DNA of 64,000 nucleotides from Parapedobacter lycopersici. GTDB taxonomy: Bacteria > Bacteroidota > Bacteroidia > Sphingobacteriales > Sphingobacteriaceae. Position numbers and translations under genes: made by a program. Below the pieces are notes generated by a model. It saw only the letters and a program-made list of their open reading frames with translations. It did no database searches and was not told where the DNA came from. The stretch lies in NCBI RefSeq assembly GCF_024643285.1, contig NZ_JAMSLW010000001.1, positions 186,001 through 250,000 on the forward strand. The letters run 5' to 3'. Position 1 is the stretch's first letter. Each line of letters opens with the position of its first letter. Of the stretch, positions 1 through 8,710 are shown piece by piece.

Positions 1-393
1 TTCGAGGATTTTAAGCTTCATGTCGAATTCAGGTACAATGAAAACAGCAACAGCGGCATTTACCTTCGCGGTCGGTATGAACTGCAGATTATCGATAATC
101 CGAAAACCGACCACCCCAACAGCCATTTGTTTGGTGGAATATACGGATTCCTTGTTCCCAGTGAAATGGCGGTACTCGGACCGGGTGAGTGGCAGACATT
201 TGACATCACGCTGGTTGGTCGTATGATTACTGTTGTGGCCAACGGGAAAACCATTATCTGCAACCAGGAAATCCCCGGTATCACCGGAGGGGCACTCAAC
301 AGCAATGAGGATCAGCCGGGACCGATTTATATACAGGGAGACCATGGACCGGTTGAGATCCGTAAGCTGCTCATCACACCAGCTACCTATTGA
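1..393 (+). CDS. DUF1080 (3-keto-disaccharide hydrolase family) protein, 5' truncated
   Basis: The reading frame is open from base 1 to the TGA at 391-393, so only the C-terminal ~130 residues are present. The fragment carries features typical of the concanavalin-like DUF1080 fold (PF06439): SNSGIYLRGRYELQI near its start, GEWQTFDITLVG in the middle and GPIYIQGDHGPVEIRKL at the end. Members characterised in Bacteroides hydrolyse 3-keto-glycosides made by partner Gfo/Idh/MocA oxidoreductases; that activity is an inference here. A second DUF1080 domain lies at the C terminus of the protein at 19917-22709. The N terminus, including any signal peptide, is outside the window. Confidence 0.85.
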   Translation, partial: FEDFKLHVEFRYNENSNSGIYLRGRYELQIIDNPKTDHPNSHLFGGIYGFLVPSEMAVLGPGEWQTFDITLVGRMITVVANGKTIICNQEIPGITGGALNSNEDQPGPIYIQGDHGPVEIRKLLITPATY

Positions 394-496
394 TGTGATA
401 AACTTAATACAGATAAAACCGGGCATAAGCTGCCGCTAAATTGGGTGTGCTTAAAAAGCATACAAGCTTCATCGCCGTTGAAAATGAATTCTGCTA

Positions 497-1273
497 ATGA
501 AAATTGCCACATATAACGTAAATGGAGTGAATGGACGGTTGCCGGTATTGCTGCGCTGGCTACACGAATCCGCACCGGATATCGTATGCCTGCAGGAATT
601 AAAGGCACCGCAGGAAAAATTCCCATTGGAAGCCATCAACGATGCCGGCTATGAAGCCATATGGCACGGACAAAAAAGCTGGAATGGGGTAGCGATACTT
701 TCCAAAAAGGGACAGATTGCCGAAGTCCGGCGGGCGCTACCCGGTGACCCCGATGATGTGCATAGCCGCTATATTGAAGCACGCATTAACGGACTGCTGA
801 TCGGATGCCTTTACCTGCCGAATGGTAATCCGGCCCCGGGACCCAAATTTGATTATAAACTCAATTGGTTTAAGCGCTTGATTCAACACGGCCAGGAATT
901 GCTGGCCCTGAAAGAACCGGTGATACTGACCGGTGACTTTAATGTGATCCCGACCGAATTTGATGTGTATAAACCGGAACGTTGGGTCGACGATGCATTG
1001 TTCCGGCCGGAGACCCGGTCGGCTTTTCAGGATTTAATGGCGCAGGGCTGGGGAGACGCGCTGCGAAAACTGTATCCGAATGAGCAGATTTATACCTTCT
1101 GGGACTATTTCCGTAATGCGTATGGCCGTAACGCCGGATTGCGCATCGATCATTTTTTGCTAAGCCCACAGCTGGATAACCGCCTGCAATCGGCAGGGGT
1201 GGACCGCCACGTTCGGGGATGGGAAAAAACAAGTGACCATGCGCCGGTATGGATAACCCTGGCGGACCAATAA
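497..1273 (+). CDS. xth: Exodeoxyribonuclease III (AP endonuclease, Xth family)
   Basis: 258 residues, the normal length for exonuclease III, a Mg-dependent enzyme that cuts at abasic sites and removes 3' blocking groups in base-excision repair. The endonuclease/exonuclease/phosphatase fold is complete: N7 in TYNVNG, metal ligand E34 in LQELK, GDFNV in the middle, RIDHFLLS, and the terminal SDHAPVW with catalytic H248. The ATG at 497 directly precedes the conserved KIATYNVNG start. The gene stands alone, 103 bases after the DUF1080 fragment and convergent with the copper-protein gene. No clear -7 promoter box was found upstream. Confidence 0.95.
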   Translation: MKIATYNVNGVNGRLPVLLRWLHESAPDIVCLQELKAPQEKFPLEAINDAGYEAIWHGQKSWNGVAILSKKGQIAEVRRALPGDPDDVHSRYIEARINGLLIGCLYLPNGNPAPGPKFDYKLNWFKRLIQHGQELLALKEPVILTGDFNVIPTEFDVYKPERWVDDALFRPETRSAFQDLMAQGWGDALRKLYPNEQIYTFWDYFRNAYGRNAGLRIDHFLLSPQLDNRLQSAGVDRHVRGWEKTSDHAPVWITLADQ

Positions 1274-1301
1274 GTCAACCCCGGGGGCAATTTCGGTTAA
1301 A

Positions 1302-1646
1302 TCAGGCTGCCATTTTACGGCACGCTTCTGCACAATCCCGGCATGCTGCTGCACAGGCCCTGCAATGATCGGCATCGTGTTTCTCACATGCTGCAGCGCA
1401 GTCGTCGCATACCTGGGCACACAGCGTACACAGCTGGTTTACATACCCTTCGTGACCGACTCCGCTGGTCTTTGCCATAAATGAGGCGGCCATGCGGCAA
1501 ATTTCTGCACAAAAACGATCCAGGTGAATGCAGGTAGCCATGGCGCCTATGTGTTCTTCCATAAGGCATGCTGTTGCACAGTGATCGCATGCATCGGCAC
1601 AGGTATAACAAGCGGCGATGCAATCTTTATATTTTTCCTGTATCAT
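1302..1646 (-). CDS. Four-helix-bundle copper-binding (Csp-type) Cys-rich protein
   Basis: 114 residues with 19 cysteines, mostly in CxxxC and CxxC spacings on predicted helices (C9, C13, C16, C20, C23, C27, a cluster near 39-50 and a dense C-terminal cluster). This matches the ferritin-like four-helix DUF326/Csp family, in which Cys line the bundle core and store many Cu(I) ions. There is no signal peptide or Tat motif, so it resembles the cytosolic Csp3 type. An ATG at 1646 begins MIQEKYKDC. A near-consensus -7 element (CGAATTTG, 1649-1656, minus strand) sits immediately upstream. The gene is single, between the convergent xth and the M28 peptidase. Copper storage is inferred from the family. 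Confidence 0.88.
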   Translation of the reverse strand: MIQEKYKDCIAACYTCADACDHCATACLMEEHIGAMATCIHLDRFCAEICRMAASFMAKTSGVGHEGYVNQLCTLCAQVCDDCAAACEKHDADHCRACAAACRDCAEACRKMAA

Positions 1647-1744
1647 AGCAAATTCGGATATGGTGTGTCATCAATGCTAACACCTGTAGTGCCGTATTGT
1701 TTAATCCGGAGTCTGCATGAATTTGCGGGATAGGCGAGATTTCC

Positions 1745-2665
1745 CTACGGAGTAACCGGTTCGCGCTCCATGGACTTTGTTTTGATCAGGCTGGGATTGT
1801 GGTCTATTTTCTCCATTACATCCAATATGGTTAGTACCGACTGGTAAAAGAAATCGGGCTGGATATTTTCAAATGTATCGCCCGGTGTGTGGTAGTCCGG
1901 ATGATCCTCGACGCCAAAATAAATAAATGGGATGTGTTTTGCGTGGAAAGCTGCATGATCACTTTGTGTGGTCCAGTCGGCTGGTCCGGAGCCCGGAATA
2001 TCGTGACCTGCCCTAAGCCTGACATGGGGGTTGTCACTTTTCACCAAAGGCAATAAGTAGGGATAATGATACGTGCCGCTGGCATACAGTTCGTGGTTTT
2101 CATTCCGGCTGATCATGTCCATATTCACATTCAGCATAATAGTCGACAGTGCCAGCGGCGGATGGGCCACAAAGTACCGGGCGCCGCGAAGTCCCATTTC
2201 CTCGGCATCGAATGCAGTGAAAATAAGCGTATGGTTTGGTTGATGGGCACTGTAATACCTGGCCAGTGCCAGTAATCCCGCCACACCACTCGCATTATCA
2301 TCGGCACCTAGATACACTTCACCCTGACGTTCCCCAAGGTGATCATAATGTGCGGAAATAACCACCGTTTCGTGTTGTTTGCCCAGGATGTATCCGATAA
2401 TATTGTATCCGCTGACGCTGTCATTCAGCGGAAATTGCTGAAGGTAACCGGGTGTAAAAGCGGTCAGGCCTAATTCAGTAAACCGGTCAACGATATAGTT
2501 TTTTGCTTTTTCGTGACCCGCGGTACCCGGCTTTCTTCCGGAGAACTCCGGGGATGACAAGGTTTTGATGTCGTTGATTAGCTGTGATTTATCGACGGTC
2601 TGTGCCCTGGGCGTACAGGCCCAGCTGAAAAAAAGAAATAAAAGGAGACAATGCCTGATTTCCAT
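1745..2665 (-). CDS. M28 family zinc metallopeptidase, secreted or lipoprotein
   Basis: 306 residues if started at the ATG at 2665, which begins MEIRHCLLLFLFFSWAC, a plausible export signal. The frame stays open to 2821 but that extension reads as an unlikely hydrophobic leader. M28 dinuclear zinc motifs are present: SAHYDHLG (H106, D108), GADDNASG at about 120-127, FDAEEMG, NMDMIS and the terminal FGVEDHPDYHTPGD with the last His ligand. The family contains aminopeptidases and glutaminyl cyclases; PDYHTPGD and the overall spacing favour an aminopeptidase. Cys17 could be a lipidation site, but the lipobox (SWAC) is poor. It lies downstream of tyrA in the same direction with a 197-base gap, so is probably transcribed separately. 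Confidence 0.9.
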   Translation of the reverse strand: MEIRHCLLLFLFFSWACTPRAQTVDKSQLINDIKTLSSPEFSGRKPGTAGHEKAKNYIVDRFTELGLTAFTPGYLQQFPLNDSVSGYNIIGYILGKQHETVVISAHYDHLGERQGEVYLGADDNASGVAGLLALARYYSAHQPNHTLIFTAFDAEEMGLRGARYFVAHPPLALSTIMLNVNMDMISRNENHELYASGTYHYPYLLPLVKSDNPHVRLRAGHDIPGSGPADWTTQSDHAAFHAKHIPFIYFGVEDHPDYHTPGDTFENIQPDFFYQSVLTILDVMEKIDHNPSLIKTKSMEREPVTP

Positions 2666-2806
2666 AATCGATATGCTAAGCTTCCGCTCCCTGGAATAAG
2701 CGGTCACATAAATAAATGTTAAAAAAAAATAGACACCCATAAAACAAAAGAAAAATATGGGCGTTATAAGTGTAGGTTTAGGTTGATAAAAAAACATTTT
2801 GTTTTT

Positions 2807-2837
2807 ACCGCGCTTCCCCAAAGGCGCGGTTTTTTTA
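2807..2837 (+). terminator. Hairpin with T-run, plus-strand orientation, orphan
   Basis: The stem ACCGCGC (2807-2813) pairs with GCGCGGT (2824-2830) across a 10-base loop, followed by a run of T on the plus strand. Both neighbouring genes are on the minus strand, so an intrinsic terminator in this orientation has no obvious gene to serve. It may instead act as a bidirectional structure after tyrA. Confidence 0.4.
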
Positions 2838-2862
2838 TGTCTTTGCTGCCGGGACCATTCCG

Positions 2863-3702
2863 CTATTTGAGTATCCTCCGGATTTTATTTGACTTTTTAA
2901 TCAGCTTATGAAACGTTTCATAATCTTCCGCAGCCAGCACATCGTATACATTTTGCAATTGCTTGATGTGCTCCCGGAGTACTTCGAGTACGTTTTCACG
3001 GTTTTGGCGAAAAATAGGTGTCCACATATCCGGTGAGCTCTTGGCCAGCCGTACGGTGGATTCAAATCCGGAGCCTGCCAGCTCAAAGATCCGGCCCTGT
3101 GATTTTTCTTTTTCCAGTACCGTAAGCGCCAACGCAAACGATGTGATGTGTGAAATGTGGGACACGTAAGCCGTATGCACATCATGTTCCCGCGCGTTCA
3201 TAAAGGTAGTCTGCATCTCCAGGTGATCGGTAATAGCGTCGGCTATTTCAAACGCATCGTCATCACTGTTTGTCGCATCCACGTACACCATTACCTTCCC
3301 TTTAAACAGCCCGGGTATGGCTGCTTCCGGTCCCGAATATTCAGTCCCCGCCATCGGGTGGGCAGCAACCAGCCGGCCACGCTTCGGATGATGGGCAATG
3401 GCTTCGATAATTGCGGTTTTGGTAGAACCCATATCGATAATAACCTGGTTGGTGACCTGGTCGAGAATATGAGATAGCGAACTTAGAATGGCATCTACCG
3501 GCATGGTTAAAAAGATGACATCCGCTTCCTGGATTGCCGTATCCAGTGTTGCTGCTTCGTCAATGAGTCCAAGCTGCAGCGCCTTTTTTAAATTGCTTTC
3601 GCTTTTATCTACGCCAATGACTTTTTTGACAACTTGTTTTTCTTTTAGGGTGATGGCAACCGACCCGCCAATGAGTCCAACGCCAACTATGGCTATATTC
3701 AT
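2863..3702 (-). CDS. tyrA: Prephenate dehydrogenase
   Basis: 279 residues. It oxidatively decarboxylates prephenate to 4-hydroxyphenylpyruvate in tyrosine synthesis. The N-terminal Rossmann motif GVGLIGGS is at residues 7-14, with the NAD-selecting GVDKS after the second strand. DMGSTKTAI, HPMAGTEYSGPEAA and the helical C-terminal domain with HISHITSFAL are the standard signatures. No ACT or chorismate mutase domain is fused. It follows the aminotransferase gene by 26 bases on the same strand, an arrangement usual for Bacteroidota aromatic amino acid operons, although pheA and the DAHP synthase gene are not next to it here. Confidence 0.95.
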   Translation of the reverse strand: MNIAIVGVGLIGGSVAITLKEKQVVKKVIGVDKSESNLKKALQLGLIDEAATLDTAIQEADVIFLTMPVDAILSSLSHILDQVTNQVIIDMGSTKTAIIEAIAHHPKRGRLVAAHPMAGTEYSGPEAAIPGLFKGKVMVYVDATNSDDDAFEIADAITDHLEMQTTFMNAREHDVHTAYVSHISHITSFALALTVLEKEKSQGRIFELAGSGFESTVRLAKSSPDMWTPIFRQNRENVLEVLREHIKQLQNVYDVLAAEDYETFHKLIKKSNKIRRILK

Positions 3703-3728
3703 TGATGTGGAATTATTCGTTTGTAAAT

Positions 3729-4901
3729 TTAGTGTAGCGTTACCGCTGCCTTAGTGATCCGGTTGATGGCCGTGTCAAAGGTTTCTTCGGTGGCGCAGAG
3801 GCTTACGCGGATATACGCGTCACCACCGCTGCCGAAAATACCTCCCGGCGTAATGAAAACCCGTGCTTTCTGCAGGATTTCATCGCTCAGCGCATAGCCG
3901 TCCGCGTACCCTCCCGGAATATGGGCCCACACAAAGAGACCGACCTGGTCCCGGTTATATACACAGCCCAGCCCATCCAGCAACTGATACACCTTTTTGC
4001 GCCGGTTCCGGTACGTTTCATTTAGTGATGCATACCAATCCGGTCCCAGGGACAACGCCTTGGCGGCAGCAAGCTGCACAGGAAGAAACATGCCCGAGTC
4101 CATATTGCTTTTAAAGCGAACAATCTCATTGATGCGTTCCTCGGCAGCAGCCAGCATGCCGACGCGCCATCCTGCCATATTACCTGATTTGCTCAGGGAA
4201 TTGAGTTCGATGGCAACCTCCAGTGCACCATCGACGGCCAGGATACTTTGTGGTTGTTCGTTTAAGATAAAACTATATGGGTTATCGTGGCATAATAAAA
4301 TCTGATGCTGTTTGGCGAAGGCTACCAGCTCACCGAAAAAAGAAGCAGGTGCCGCTGCGCCGGTAGGCATATGCGGATAATTCAGCCACATCAGTTTCAC
4401 CCGGCTTAAATCAAGTTTCGCCAATACATCCAGGTCGGGTAGCCAGTTTCGCCCCGCATCTAATGTGTACGGAATTGCGGTTGCCTCACTGAGACGGACG
4501 GCAGAAGCATACGTGGGATAGCCCGGATTGGGAATGAGTGCCTCGTCACCGGCCTGGAGATAGGTCATGCAGACATGTACGATGCCCTCCTTGGAACCGA
4601 TCAACGGCAATATTTCCTTTGCCGGGTCAAGTGAAACCCCATAATAGCGGCTATACCAGTCGCCAATCGCCTGTCGCAGAGCCGGAATACCACGGTAATT
4701 CTGGTAACCATGGGTGTTTGGTTGTTCGGCATATTCACTGAGCGTCTGGATAACGGAAGGGTGCGGAGGCAGGTCCGGACTCCCGATGCCCAGGTTGATG
4801 ACTTTTTCGCCATTTTGGTTCAGTTGGTCAATTTCCCGTAATTTTTTGGAAAAATAATATTCCTCGGTGTGCTGTAAACGCCCCGCAACGTGTATTTGCA
4901 T
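3729..4901 (-). CDS. PLP-dependent class I/II aminotransferase (aromatic operon type)
   Basis: 390 residues, fold type I. The PLP-binding lysine is K238 in NSLSKSGNMAGWRVGM; NYPHMPTG (174-181) is the usual NYPNNPTG motif with a His substitution, and HDNPYS (about 205-210) holds the cofactor-contacting Asp and Tyr. Sequence style is close to LL-diaminopimelate/aspartate aminotransferases. Position directly upstream of tyrA suggests it transaminates 4-hydroxyphenylpyruvate or phenylpyruvate, but aspartate or diaminopimelate specificity cannot be excluded. Start ATG at 4901. Divergent from the ABC exporter gene. Confidence 0.9.
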   Translation of the reverse strand: MQIHVAGRLQHTEEYYFSKKLREIDQLNQNGEKVINLGIGSPDLPPHPSVIQTLSEYAEQPNTHGYQNYRGIPALRQAIGDWYSRYYGVSLDPAKEILPLIGSKEGIVHVCMTYLQAGDEALIPNPGYPTYASAVRLSEATAIPYTLDAGRNWLPDLDVLAKLDLSRVKLMWLNYPHMPTGAAAPASFFGELVAFAKQHQILLCHDNPYSFILNEQPQSILAVDGALEVAIELNSLSKSGNMAGWRVGMLAAAEERINEIVRFKSNMDSGMFLPVQLAAAKALSLGPDWYASLNETYRNRRKKVYQLLDGLGCVYNRDQVGLFVWAHIPGGYADGYALSDEILQKARVFITPGGIFGSGGDAYIRVSLCATEETFDTAINRITKAAVTLH

Positions 4902-4942
4902 CGTATTTCTTTTGAGCGACTAAATTAAGTAATCTTATCCGT

Positions 4943-4975
4943 TTTTCCACGCTACCTCTCTTTTTCATACCTTTG
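4943..4975 (+). promoter_or_regulatory. Bacteroidota-type promoter of the ABC exporter gene
   Basis: The -7 element TACCTTTG (4968-4975) matches TAnnTTTG exactly. A T-rich -33 element (TTTT, 4943-4946) lies 21 bases upstream. The ATG follows 18 bases after the -7 box. Confidence 0.6.
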
Positions 4976-4993
4976 CTGCTTGCTTATTAGTTG

Positions 4994-6814
4994 ATGAAGA
5001 CATACCTGCGATTACTTTCATATGCCAAGCCGATAGAGAAATATGCAATTCCCTATGTGTTGTGCACATTGATCACGGTTGTTTTCAGTACCTTAAACCT
5101 GGCATTGCTGGCTCCGTTGCTGCATACGCTTTTTTTGGCAGGAGGCAGCGAAGCGATGGTTGAGAAACCCGAACAATGGCATGATGTGCTGGGTTATTTC
5201 ACCTACTATGCACAACAGGCCAATCTGCTGTATGGGCCTTACGGAGCGTTGAAATGGGTCTGTATAACCATTGTCTGCTCGGTATTTATCAGTAACCTTT
5301 TCCGTTATTTCTCCCAGCGTGTGATGGAAAATTTACGTATCCATACACTGCTGAACCTACGGCGTACAGTCTTTGATAACGTGATGGATTTGCACGTGGG
5401 CTATTTCAGCAACCACCGTAAAGGAGATATTATTTCTAAAATCGCTTCTGACGTACAGGTGGTTCAGTTTTCGGTAACGGGTACGTTGCAGGTTGTCTTT
5501 AAGGAACCGTTGCAGTTGCTGGCTTACCTGGTGATGCTGTTTCTGATTTCATTTAAGCTGACACTATTCACAATACTGGTAATCCCGGTCTCGGCTTTTA
5601 TCATTTCCCGGATTGTGAAACGGTTGAAGGCCCAGGCAAAAGAAGCACAGCAGGTGTATGGAAATATGATTACGTACCTGGACGAGGCATTGTCGGGGAT
5701 TAAGATTATCAAGGCTTTCAACGCTACTGAATTTATTAAAAAGCAGTTTAACGACGAAAATACCTATTTCTCCAAGCTCAGCCGCCGGATGGTGAGGCGC
5801 CAGCAATTGGGATCACCTGTTTCGGAGTTGCTGGGTGTCATTATGGTCGCCGTGATCCTGCTTTATGGCGGACACCTTGTGCTGAGTGGTTCCGGGGAGC
5901 TGGCTGCAACCGATTTTATTGCTTATATCGCGCTGTTTTCACAGGTTATGCGCCCGGCTAAGGCCCTGACCGATTCTTTCAGCAACATTCATTCAGGATT
6001 GGCTGCGGGCGAGCGGGTACTTGAATTAATTGATCAGCAAAGCGCGATTCAGGATGCGCCGGATGCCAAAGTAATCACCAACCTGAATGAAGGCATCCAG
6101 CTGGAGAACGTGCATTTTTCATATGGAGACAAGGAAGTACTGCGAGGGATTAATCTCACCGTTCCGAAAGGAAAAACGGTAGCGCTTGTCGGTCCATCAG
6201 GAGGAGGAAAATCCACACTGGTTGATCTGATCCCACGTTTTTTGGATGTGTCTGATGGACATGTGCTGTTCGATGGGATTGATGTACGTGCCCTGCGGGC
6301 TGACTCCCTGCGTCAGCTGATCGGCTTGGTGAACCAGGAGTCCGTATTGTTTAATGACACGATTTTCAATAATATCGCATTTGCGACACCCGATGCAACG
6401 GAAGAGGCAGTCATTGCGGCGGCAAAGATTGCTAATGCCCACGAGTTCATTCTTGATGCCGAGCATGGGTATCAGACGAATATCGGTGATCGGGGAACGC
6501 GGCTGTCAGGTGGACAACGCCAGCGGATCTGCATTGCCCGCGCGGTATTGAAGAACCCGCCGATTTTGCTTTTGGACGAAGCCACGTCGGCATTAGATAC
6601 CGAATCCGAAAAACTGGTGCAGGATGCGCTGTCGCGATTGATGGAAAACCGGACAACCGTTGTGATTGCCCACCGGCTGAGCACGATACAGAACGCGGAT
6701 AAAATCGTTGTACTGGAAGCAGGCCGTATTGTGGAGGAAGGCAACCACCAGCAGCTGCTGGCCAAAAACGGACTCTACAGGCGCCTGATCGATATGCAGC
6801 AATTTGGCGATTAA
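4994..6814 (+). CDS. ABC exporter, MsbA-like (TMD-NBD half transporter)
   Basis: 606 residues with fused membrane and nucleotide-binding domains. The N-terminal ~330 residues carry about six hydrophobic segments. The C-terminal ABC domain has Walker A GPSGGGKST, the Q-loop, signature LSGGQRQR, Walker B LLLDEATSALD and the H-loop VIAHRLS. This is the architecture of MsbA and related lipid or drug exporters that act as homodimers in the inner membrane. An MsbA (lipid A-core flippase) role is plausible for a Gram-negative organism but is not proved by the sequence. The ATG at 4994 is preferred to the TTG at 4991, which would add one residue. Single gene with its own promoter. Confidence 0.92.
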   Translation: MKTYLRLLSYAKPIEKYAIPYVLCTLITVVFSTLNLALLAPLLHTLFLAGGSEAMVEKPEQWHDVLGYFTYYAQQANLLYGPYGALKWVCITIVCSVFISNLFRYFSQRVMENLRIHTLLNLRRTVFDNVMDLHVGYFSNHRKGDIISKIASDVQVVQFSVTGTLQVVFKEPLQLLAYLVMLFLISFKLTLFTILVIPVSAFIISRIVKRLKAQAKEAQQVYGNMITYLDEALSGIKIIKAFNATEFIKKQFNDENTYFSKLSRRMVRRQQLGSPVSELLGVIMVAVILLYGGHLVLSGSGELAATDFIAYIALFSQVMRPAKALTDSFSNIHSGLAAGERVLELIDQQSAIQDAPDAKVITNLNEGIQLENVHFSYGDKEVLRGINLTVPKGKTVALVGPSGGGKSTLVDLIPRFLDVSDGHVLFDGIDVRALRADSLRQLIGLVNQESVLFNDTIFNNIAFATPDATEEAVIAAAKIANAHEFILDAEHGYQTNIGDRGTRLSGGQRQRICIARAVLKNPPILLLDEATSALDTESEKLVQDALSRLMENRTTVVIAHRLSTIQNADKIVVLEAGRIVEEGNHQQLLAKNGLYRRLIDMQQFGD

Positions 6815-6845
6815 TTGCATTTCCGTGCAAGTTTAGCTAAATTTG
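6814..6845 (+). promoter_or_regulatory. Promoter of the mqnE-phosphatase-mqnA operon
   Basis: The -33 element ATTG (6814-6817) is separated by 20 bases from the perfect -7 element TAAATTTG (6838-6845). The mqnE ATG lies 19 bases further. The promoter begins at the stop codon of the exporter gene, supporting separate transcription of the futalosine genes. Confidence 0.7.
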
Positions 6846-6864
6846 CAAGATAAGATTTCAGGAT

Positions 6865-8070
6865 ATGGATGCCGGAAAAAAACTCACTTTTCTTCTCAGT
6901 AATATACACCTCGACAACAGATTAAAGGCCATCGCTGAAAAAGTATATCACGGTGTCCGGATAAGCGAGGAAGAGGGCGTGTTATTATTCGAAAAAGGAG
7001 AACTGGGATATCTTGGTACGCTGGCTAATTTTATCAGGGAACGGCGGCATGGCGATCTGACCTACTTTAACCGTAATTTTCATATCGAACCCACCAATCT
7101 CTGTGTATACGATTGCAAATTCTGTTCATATTCCCGCTTGATTAAGGAACGGGCCGATGGCTGGGAAGCAACGATGGAGGAGATGCTCAGCCAGGTGCAA
7201 TCGTACGATGGCGAGCCGGTAACCGAAGCCCACATTGTAGGGGGAGTGCTACCTCAGTATGATATGGCCTTTTACATGGAGCTGTTTTCGGCCATTAAAC
7301 GGCATCGGCCCGATCTCCATATTAAGGCACTCACACCGGTTGAATATCATTATATCTTCAAGAAAGCGAAGGTAGATTATGCAACGGGTATGGCCATGAT
7401 GAAAGAAGCGGGCCTGGATTCGATGCCCGGAGGGGGGGCGGAGATTTTTCATCCCGAGATCCGGGAACAGATTGCAAAAGATAAATGTGACGCTACTCAG
7501 TGGCTACAGATCCATGAGGTCTGGCATCAGCTGGGTATGCATTCCAATGCGACCATGCTGTACGGACACATTGAGCAATACTGGCATCGGATTGATCATA
7601 TGGAACGCCTCCGCGCGCTGCAGGATACAACCGGAGGATTCCAGACGTTTGTGCCGCTTAAATTCCGGAATAAGGATAACCAGATGTCGCACGTTGCTGA
7701 ATCGTCTGTCATCGAGGACCTGAAGAACTATGCAGTCAGCCGGATTTACCTGGATAATTTTCCACATATTAAGGCTTACTGGGCAATGATCAGCCGGGAA
7801 ACGGCCCAGCTGTCACTGGGGTTTGGTGTGGATGATATTGACGGCACGCTCGATGACACGACCAAAATTTATTCCATGGCAGGTGCGGAAGAACAACATC
7901 CGGCAATGAGCACGCGCGAGCTTGTGGAACTTATCCGAAATGCGGGTAGACATCCCATTGAACGCGATACCCTCTATCGTGTCATTACCGATTACCGGGA
8001 CGTTGTGTTCGAGGAAAAAACTACATCAACCCCTGCCGCTTATTATCAGCTGCCGGTATTGAATAAATAA
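6865..8070 (+). CDS. mqnE: Aminofutalosine synthase (radical SAM)
   Basis: 401 residues. MqnE joins 3-[(1-carboxyvinyl)oxy]benzoate and S-adenosylmethionine to give aminofutalosine in the alternative menaquinone pathway. The radical-SAM cluster motif CX3CX2C is C80-VYD-C84-KF-C87, preceded by FNRNFHIEPTN, typical of the CofH/MqnC/MqnE group. GGGAEIFHPEIR and HSNATMLYGHIE are further family signatures. MqnE is preferred over MqnC because of overall length, the SYSRL stretch after the cluster and the operon with mqnA; MqnC is the main alternative. First gene of an operon with a histidine phosphatase and mqnA. Confidence 0.9.
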   Translation: MDAGKKLTFLLSNIHLDNRLKAIAEKVYHGVRISEEEGVLLFEKGELGYLGTLANFIRERRHGDLTYFNRNFHIEPTNLCVYDCKFCSYSRLIKERADGWEATMEEMLSQVQSYDGEPVTEAHIVGGVLPQYDMAFYMELFSAIKRHRPDLHIKALTPVEYHYIFKKAKVDYATGMAMMKEAGLDSMPGGGAEIFHPEIREQIAKDKCDATQWLQIHEVWHQLGMHSNATMLYGHIEQYWHRIDHMERLRALQDTTGGFQTFVPLKFRNKDNQMSHVAESSVIEDLKNYAVSRIYLDNFPHIKAYWAMISRETAQLSLGFGVDDIDGTLDDTTKIYSMAGAEEQHPAMSTRELVELIRNAGRHPIERDTLYRVITDYRDVVFEEKTTSTPAAYYQLPVLNK

Positions 8071-8080
8071 TAGAACTATA

Positions 8081-8710
8081 TTGTTGGAAAAATCACTTTA
8101 CATCATCCGCCACGGCCAAACGGACCTTAACCTTAAGGGGATTGTTCAGGGTAGGGGAATTAACTCCCCGTTGAATGATACTGGAAGGCAGCAGGCCGAA
8201 GCATTTTACGAACATTATAAGAACGAGCAGTTCGACAAAATCTATACGTCTACTTTACTGCGCACCCATCAAACGGTGGATCTGTTTCTCCGGCAGGGGA
8301 TTCCCTGGGAACAGCTGGAAGGCCTTGATGAAATAGGATGGGGAATCTACGAGGGAAGGGAACAAACCCCTGAAGTTATGCAGGGCTTTCTGGAACTGAC
8401 CGGAGGCTGGCGGAATGGCGAACTGGACAGTAGCGTGGAAGGTGGGGAAACACCTAACCAGCTGCTTGCCCGGCAGCGCCGTGCACTTGACCATATTATG
8501 GCATCTCCCGGTGAAGAACAGGTGCTGATCTGCATGCATGGCAGGGCAATGCGGGTTTTCCTGTGCATGCTCATAAACCAGGATATTGCACTGATGGATG
8601 ATTTTCCGCATACCAACACCGCATTGTACCGGGTACATTTTAACGGCGAAGAATTTGCCATAACAGATACATATAACATTAAACACCTGGAGGGGTTACT
8701 GACGGATTAA
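8081..8710 (+). CDS. Histidine phosphatase family protein in the futalosine operon
   Basis: 209 residues with the phosphoglycerate-mutase-like fold: catalytic IIRHGQTD (H11), STLLRTHQT, acidic EIGWGIYEGR and the second catalytic His in CMHGRAMR. The substrate is unknown; the family includes cofactor, nucleotide and sugar phosphatases. No in-frame ATG exists near the N terminus, so translation probably begins at TTG 8081 or 8084. It lies 10 bases after mqnE and shares the base at 8710 with mqnA (TAATG overlap), so it is translationally coupled to a menaquinone gene. A housekeeping role in that pathway is an inference from context only. Confidence 0.88.
   Translation: MLEKSLYIIRHGQTDLNLKGIVQGRGINSPLNDTGRQQAEAFYEHYKNEQFDKIYTSTLLRTHQTVDLFLRQGIPWEQLEGLDEIGWGIYEGREQTPEVMQGFLELTGGWRNGELDSSVEGGETPNQLLARQRRALDHIMASPGEEQVLICMHGRAMRVFLCMLINQDIALMDDFPHTNTALYRVHFNGEEFAITDTYNIKHLEGLLTD

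Noticed and set aside
939-1232. Minus-strand open frame inside xth
   Set aside because: A shadow of the exonuclease III gene with no independent protein signature.
2666-2821. Upstream extension of the M28 peptidase
   Set aside because: It places a second hydrophobic stretch before a good signal sequence and runs into a hairpin with T-run.
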